The position numbers were made by a program, and so were the translations under genes. 64,000 nucleotides of DNA. Origin: Microlunatus endophyticus. GTDB taxonomy: Bacteria > Actinomycetota > Actinomycetes > Propionibacteriales > Propionibacteriaceae. The notes under the pieces are model-generated. The model saw nothing but the letters and a program-made list of their open reading frames with translations, ran no database searches and was not told where the DNA came from. Where the stretch lies: the NCBI RefSeq assembly GCF_014646195.1, contig NZ_BMMZ01000002.1, positions 310,001 to 374,000 of the forward strand, given 5' to 3'. This document shows, piece after piece, positions 60,605 through 64,000 of this stretch (its first letter is position 1; every line of letters begins with the position of its first letter).

Positions 60605-62842
60605 GTGAGCGTTGAGACTGCCGCCCCGGTGGCGGCTACCATCCCCGACCCTGCGCCGGAGCGCACCGGGAACCGGCACCTGGTGCCGATCTTCGCCGGC
60701 CTGCTCGTCGCCATGTTCCTGGCGGCGCTGGACCAGACCATCTTCTCCACCGCGTTGCCGACGATCGTCGGTGATCTGCACGGTGTCAACCACATGCTCT
60801 GGGTGACGACGGCCTACCTGGTCGCTGCCACCATCATGATGCCGATCTACGGCAAGCTGGGCGACCTGGTCGGCCGCAAGTCGTTGTTGATCTTCGCGCT
60901 GTCGGTCTTCGTCGGCGGTTCCTTCGTCGGCGCGCTGGCAGGCGACATGACCGTCTTGATCATCGGCCGGGCCATCCAGGGAATCGGCGGCGGCGGCCTG
61001 ATGTTGCTGGCGCAGGCGACCATCGCCGATGTCGTCCCGGCGCGCGAACGCGGCCGGTACATGGGCGTGATGGGCGCCGTCTTCGGCCTCTCCTCGGTCG
61101 TCGGTCCGCTGCTGGGCGGCTGGTTCACCGAGAGCCTGACCTGGCGGCTCGGCTTCTGGCTGAACGTCCCGCTGGGCATCATCGCGATCCTGGTCGTCGT
61201 CTTCTTCCTCAAGCTGCCCAAACATGATCAGCGGGCGACGTTGGACGTCTTCGGCATCGTCACCATGGCGATCGCCGTGACCTCGCTCATCCTGGCCACC
61301 TCGTGGGGTGGCGGCCAGTATGACTGGAACTCCTGGCAGATCATCGGCCTGTTCGCCCTGACCCTGGTTTTCGGCGTGCTGTTCGTGATCGCCGAGCGGA
61401 ACGCCCGCGAGCCGATCATCCCGCTGCACCTGTTCGCCAAGCGCAACTTCAACCTGACCACGCTGGGCGGCCTGATCATCGCGGTCGCGATGTTCGGCGC
61501 CATCGGCTACCTGCCGACCTACCTGCAGATGTCCCAGGGCGTCAGCGCGACCGTGTCAGGCCTGATGCTGATCCCGATGGTCGCCGGCCTGTTGATCGCC
61601 TCGATCGTCTCCGGCCAGATCGTCACCCGGACCGGTCGCTACAAGTGGGCGCCGATCGTCAGCATGATCATCACCGGCGGCGGCCTGTTGCTGCTCTCGA
61701 CGCTGACCGTAGACACCCCGCTGTGGCAGCTGATGGCCTACATCTTCGTGCTCGGCGCCGGCATCGGTACGGGCATGCAGAACCTGATCCTGATCGTCCA
61801 GAACACCTTCCCCAACCGGGAGGTCGGTACCGCGACGGCGGCGAACAACTTCTTCCGCCAGATCGGTGCCTCGCTGGGCTCCTCGATCGTGGGCAGCATC
61901 TTTGCCAACCGCCTCGCCACCCTGCTCACCGAGCGGATGCCGGCCGGAGCGTCGCAGAGCGCCGGCAGCAACATCAACTCGCTCACGCCGGACATCGTGA
62001 AGCACCTGCCGGAGGCCGTGCAGAACGTCATCATCGGCGCCTACAACGACGCGCTGACGCCGATCTTCCTGTATCTGGCTCCACTGCTGGGCATCGCGTT
62101 GGTCCTGGTGATCTTCGTCCGGGAGAAGGCGCTCGCCACCACGATCGAGGGCAGCGGGGCTGAGGTTGACGTCACCGCGAAGTCGGAGGCCGAACCTGCG
62201 CTCCAGGCGGCCGAGGCTGCCGGTCTTCCGGTCGCCGCCGAGGCCACCGTGCCGGCGGCGGGATCGTGGACCGTCGCTTCGCCGGAGCCGCTGTCCCGGG
62301 CCGTACGGGCCGGGCATGCCGTGCCGGCCGAGGATCTCGAGACGTCGGCCGCGGTCAGCGTCCTGACGGCTGCCCGTGATCATGTTCGGGCCAACACGGT
62401 TCCGGGCGACGCTCCGACCGAGCGGCTCGCCGGCCGGCTGGACGACGTCTCGCAGCAGCTCGACGCGACGATCGGTGCGACCCATCGGCAGTTGGACCAG
62501 ATCCGGCAGCAGTTCGCCGAGACGGCGACCCCGGCGCCGGCTGAGGGCGACGAGGCGCACGAGGCGGTCCTCCTGCAGGACAGCCATACGGTCGCCGATC
62601 GGGTCACCCGTAACGCCCGGGCCGAGGCCGAACGGATCCTGGCCGAGGCCGAGGACCGGCGCGCCGAGATCGATCATCAAATCGCGGACCTGCGGGCCAC
62701 CGAACGGGAGCTGTCCGCCCGGGTCTCCGGTCTGCTGGCTGCACCCGAAGCCGGTCAGCCTGAAACGGCTGCTCCGCAGGTCCGGACCACCGACGGCTCC
62801 GATGCCGACGAACCGGACGAGACCGTCAGGGCCACTGTCTGA
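60605..62842 (+). CDS. MFS drug exporter (DHA2/EmrB-QacA type) with long coiled-coil tail
   Basis: This 745-residue protein has 14 predicted membrane segments (about 25-505) with DHA2 motifs: D-Q-T-I-F-S-T-A-L-P, G-K-L-G-D-L-V-G-R-K, R-A-I-Q-G-I-G-G-G-G, G-P-L-L-G-G-W. Unlike typical members (480-550 aa), a ~240-residue cytoplasmic tail follows: a low-complexity linker, then heptad-rich helices around 605-640 and 660-715 (A-E-A-E-R-I-L-A-E-A-E-D-R-R-A-E-I-D). Proton-driven drug efflux is the family role; the tail's job is unknown. Start GTG 60605. Confidence 0.92.
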   Translation: MSVETAAPVAATIPDPAPERTGNRHLVPIFAGLLVAMFLAALDQTIFSTALPTIVGDLHGVNHMLWVTTAYLVAATIMMPIYGKLGDLVGRKSLLIFALSVFVGGSFVGALAGDMTVLIIGRAIQGIGGGGLMLLAQATIADVVPARERGRYMGVMGAVFGLSSVVGPLLGGWFTESLTWRLGFWLNVPLGIIAILVVVFFLKLPKHDQRATLDVFGIVTMAIAVTSLILATSWGGGQYDWNSWQIIGLFALTLVFGVLFVIAERNAREPIIPLHLFAKRNFNLTTLGGLIIAVAMFGAIGYLPTYLQMSQGVSATVSGLMLIPMVAGLLIASIVSGQIVTRTGRYKWAPIVSMIITGGGLLLLSTLTVDTPLWQLMAYIFVLGAGIGTGMQNLILIVQNTFPNREVGTATAANNFFRQIGASLGSSIVGSIFANRLATLLTERMPAGASQSAGSNINSLTPDIVKHLPEAVQNVIIGAYNDALTPIFLYLAPLLGIALVLVIFVREKALATTIEGSGAEVDVTAKSEAEPALQAAEAAGLPVAAEATVPAAGSWTVASPEPLSRAVRAGHAVPAEDLETSAAVSVLTAARDHVRANTVPGDAPTERLAGRLDDVSQQLDATIGATHRQLDQIRQQFAETATPAPAEGDEAHEAVLLQDSHTVADRVTRNARAEAERILAEAEDRRAEIDHQIADLRATERELSARVSGLLAAPEAGQPETAAPQVRTTDGSDADEPDETVRATV

Positions 62843-62870
62843 TCCGGCCCGGAAAGTCCGGCCCGAAAAG
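62843..62870. repeat. 14-bp tandem duplication directly after the DHA2 stop
   Basis: TCCGGCCCGGAAAG (62843-62856) and TCCGGCCCGAAAAG (62857-62870) differ at one base. They begin with the base after the TGA stop. Confidence 0.85.
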
Positions 62871-62871
62871 A

Positions 62872-62911
62872 CACGAGAGCCCGTCTCCCTATCGGGAGGC
62901 GGGCTCTCGTG
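62872..62911. terminator. Bidirectional terminator between the DHA2 and lipoate ligase genes
   Basis: An 18-bp stem (CACGAGAGCCCG-T-CTCCC / GGGAG-G-CGGGCTCTCGTG) closes a TATC loop. On the minus strand it is followed by TCTTTTC, so it best fits termination of the lipoate ligase gene; the plus side lacks a T-run. Confidence 0.9.
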
Positions 62912-62935
62912 CTTCGCGTGCGGCTCGGTGCCTCG

Positions 62936-64000
62936 TTACGGCACCCGATACAGCCAGTCATCGGCACCGAACTTCTCAGCCACGAGCTGCTCGGCCCGCT
63001 GTCGTTCCTGGTCGGCGATCGCGCCGTCCACGGTCGCGTACCGACTGCGGAAATGATCTTTGAACGCCTCGATCACCGCCGCTCGCGGCATGCCGGTCTG
63101 GCTGCGGAGCGGATCGACGCGCTTGTTGGCGCTGGTGGTGCCCTTGTCGGAGAGCTTCTCCCGTCCGATCCGCAGCACCTGGGTCATCTTGTTCGCATCG
63201 ATGTCGTAGGACATCGTGACATGGTGCAGCACTGCCCCGCCGAGCTTGTTCCGGGCCTCGGGATCTCTGCTGGCCAGGCGTTTCTGGGCCGCACCGCCGA
63301 TCTTGCCGATCGGCGAGGTGATGTCGTTCAGGGGCACATAACGCGCCGCGATGCCGAGGTCGGACAGCGCGCCCAGCACCCAGTCGTCGAGGAAGGCGTA
63401 CGACCGCTCGAAGCTCAGACCCTCGACCAGCGAGCCCGGCGCGTAGAGCGAGTAGGTGATCGTGTTGCCCGGTTCGATGAACATCGCACCGCCGCCGGAG
63501 ATCCGGCGCACGACGGTCACGTCGTATCTGTCGGCCGCCTCCTGGTCGATCTCGTTGCGGTAGGACTGGAACGAGCCGATCACCACGGCGTTGCGTTCCC
63601 ATTCCCAGATCCGCAGGGTCGGGCCCCGGCTACCGTCCGCGACCGCCTCGGTCAGGGCTTGATCAAGAGCCATCTGCAGCTGCGGCGTCTCGGCCGCGCC
63701 GTGGACGATCTCGAACGTGTGGTCGGACCAGCTGGTCGCCCGTCCGACAGCCCGCCGGACGGCGATCGCGACGGCGTCCGGGTCGAAACCGATCAGGTGG
63801 GTGTCCGGCCCGATCGCCGCTTCGACCATCGCGCTCATCCGCGCCACCGAGGCGTCCTCGGGTAACCCGGTCAGCGCCCGGTCGATGCTCTCCAGGGCAT
63901 CGTCCGGCTCCAGGAAGAAGTCACCGGAGATCCGGACGGCGGTCAGCGTCTGGTCGTCCACCTCGACATCGGCAGCGACCAGTTTGCCGCCGGGGACCTT
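62936..64000 (-). CDS. Lipoate-protein ligase with N-terminal accessory domain, 5' end outside window
   Basis: At least 354 residues are visible and the frame stays open to base 64000. The N-terminal ~100 residues (K-V-P-G-G-K-L-V-A-A-D-V-E-V, I-S-G-D-F-F-L-E-P-D-D-A-L) look like the accessory domain that follows the catalytic domain in E. coli LplA. The catalytic LplA domain comes after (R-R-I-S-G-G-G-A-M-F, G-K-I-G-G-A-A-Q-K-R, H-H-V-T-M). It attaches lipoate to E2 subunits and GcvH. Domain order is thus permuted, as if LplB and LplA of Thermoplasma were fused. Confidence 0.88.
   Translation of the reverse strand, partial: KVPGGKLVAADVEVDDQTLTAVRISGDFFLEPDDALESIDRALTGLPEDASVARMSAMVEAAIGPDTHLIGFDPDAVAIAVRRAVGRATSWSDHTFEIVHGAAETPQLQMALDQALTEAVADGSRGPTLRIWEWERNAVVIGSFQSYRNEIDQEAADRYDVTVVRRISGGGAMFIEPGNTITYSLYAPGSLVEGLSFERSYAFLDDWVLGALSDLGIAARYVPLNDITSPIGKIGGAAQKRLASRDPEARNKLGGAVLHHVTMSYDIDANKMTQVLRIGREKLSDKGTTSANKRVDPLRSQTGMPRAAVIEAFKDHFRSRYATVDGAIADQERQRAEQLVAEKFGADDWLYRVP

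Overview
This 64 kb window reads as a chromosome segment of a high-GC Gram-positive actinobacterium. The supporting genes are rbpA, a Ku end-joining gene, an actinobacterial-type apolipoprotein N-acyltransferase, an HTH-fused MurA-like protein, a TIGR02611 membrane protein and many leaderless GTG/ATG starts. Gene content and codon style suggest Propionibacteriales (Microlunatus-like). That placement is inference; no rRNA or tRNA gene was seen. I found no insertion sequence, integrase, phage or CRISPR array.

Layout. 0-5.9 kb: the end of an L,D-transpeptidase, a UPF0104-type membrane protein, a short UvrA-like ABC protein, a VOC/AraC pair and a nucleotidyltransferase-like protein. 6-14.4 kb: a large HPII-type catalase, then a resistance-flavoured block: a P-loop kinase-like gene divergent from an ArsR-type regulator coupled to an ABC exporter, then a TetM/OtrA-type ribosomal protection GTPase coupled to an APH-like kinase and preceded by an SD-bearing leader ORF. 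14.6-24.6 kb: PP2C phosphatase, PTH2-like protein, polysaccharide pyruvyl transferase, a YczE/MocR pair, HhH-GPD protein, a CBS protein with a CRP-like site, lpdA and the HTH-MurA fusion. 24.7-32.2 kb and 44.4-57.7 kb: two halves of a cell-surface polymer (teichoic-acid-like) locus. They hold a sulfotransferase-like gene with a coupled small gene, two GT2+TagF fusions, a GT61-like protein, a membrane-anchored TagF-like protein, a giant protein carrying two such membrane+transferase modules, a third TagF-like enzyme and a Bcs1-like cytidylyltransferase/reductase predicted to make CDP-ribitol. Between the halves lie housekeeping genes: ku, mscL, pdxY, a serine hydrolase, glpQ-like, an MFS gene, rbpA, peptidase E, fxsA, lnt, lrp and a 5'-3' exonuclease. 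57.7-64 kb: LacI regulator, threonine aldolase, a TetR-DHA2 exporter operon with an obvious operator, and a lipoate ligase with permuted domain order, cut by the window end.

How the genes fit together. The surface-polymer genes suggest CDP-ribitol production by the Bcs1-like enzyme and polymerisation or decoration by up to six TagF-type domains with GT2, GT61, sulfotransferase and pyruvyl transferase activities nearby. Several pairs are translationally coupled by 1-8 nt overlaps. Regulation visible in the DNA includes a 32-nt ArsR palindrome covering both divergent start codons, a sigma-R-like promoter at rbpA, a CRP-type palindrome at the CBS gene, a TetR palindrome before the DHA2 operon, paired repeats at yczE/mocR, and at least ten -10 hexamers placed 6-7 nt before start codons.

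Unexplained structure includes a ~77 bp two-part element present twice in opposite orientations with identical internal spacing, and many short tandem duplications (12-18 bp) in gaps, several lying across or right after stop codons.
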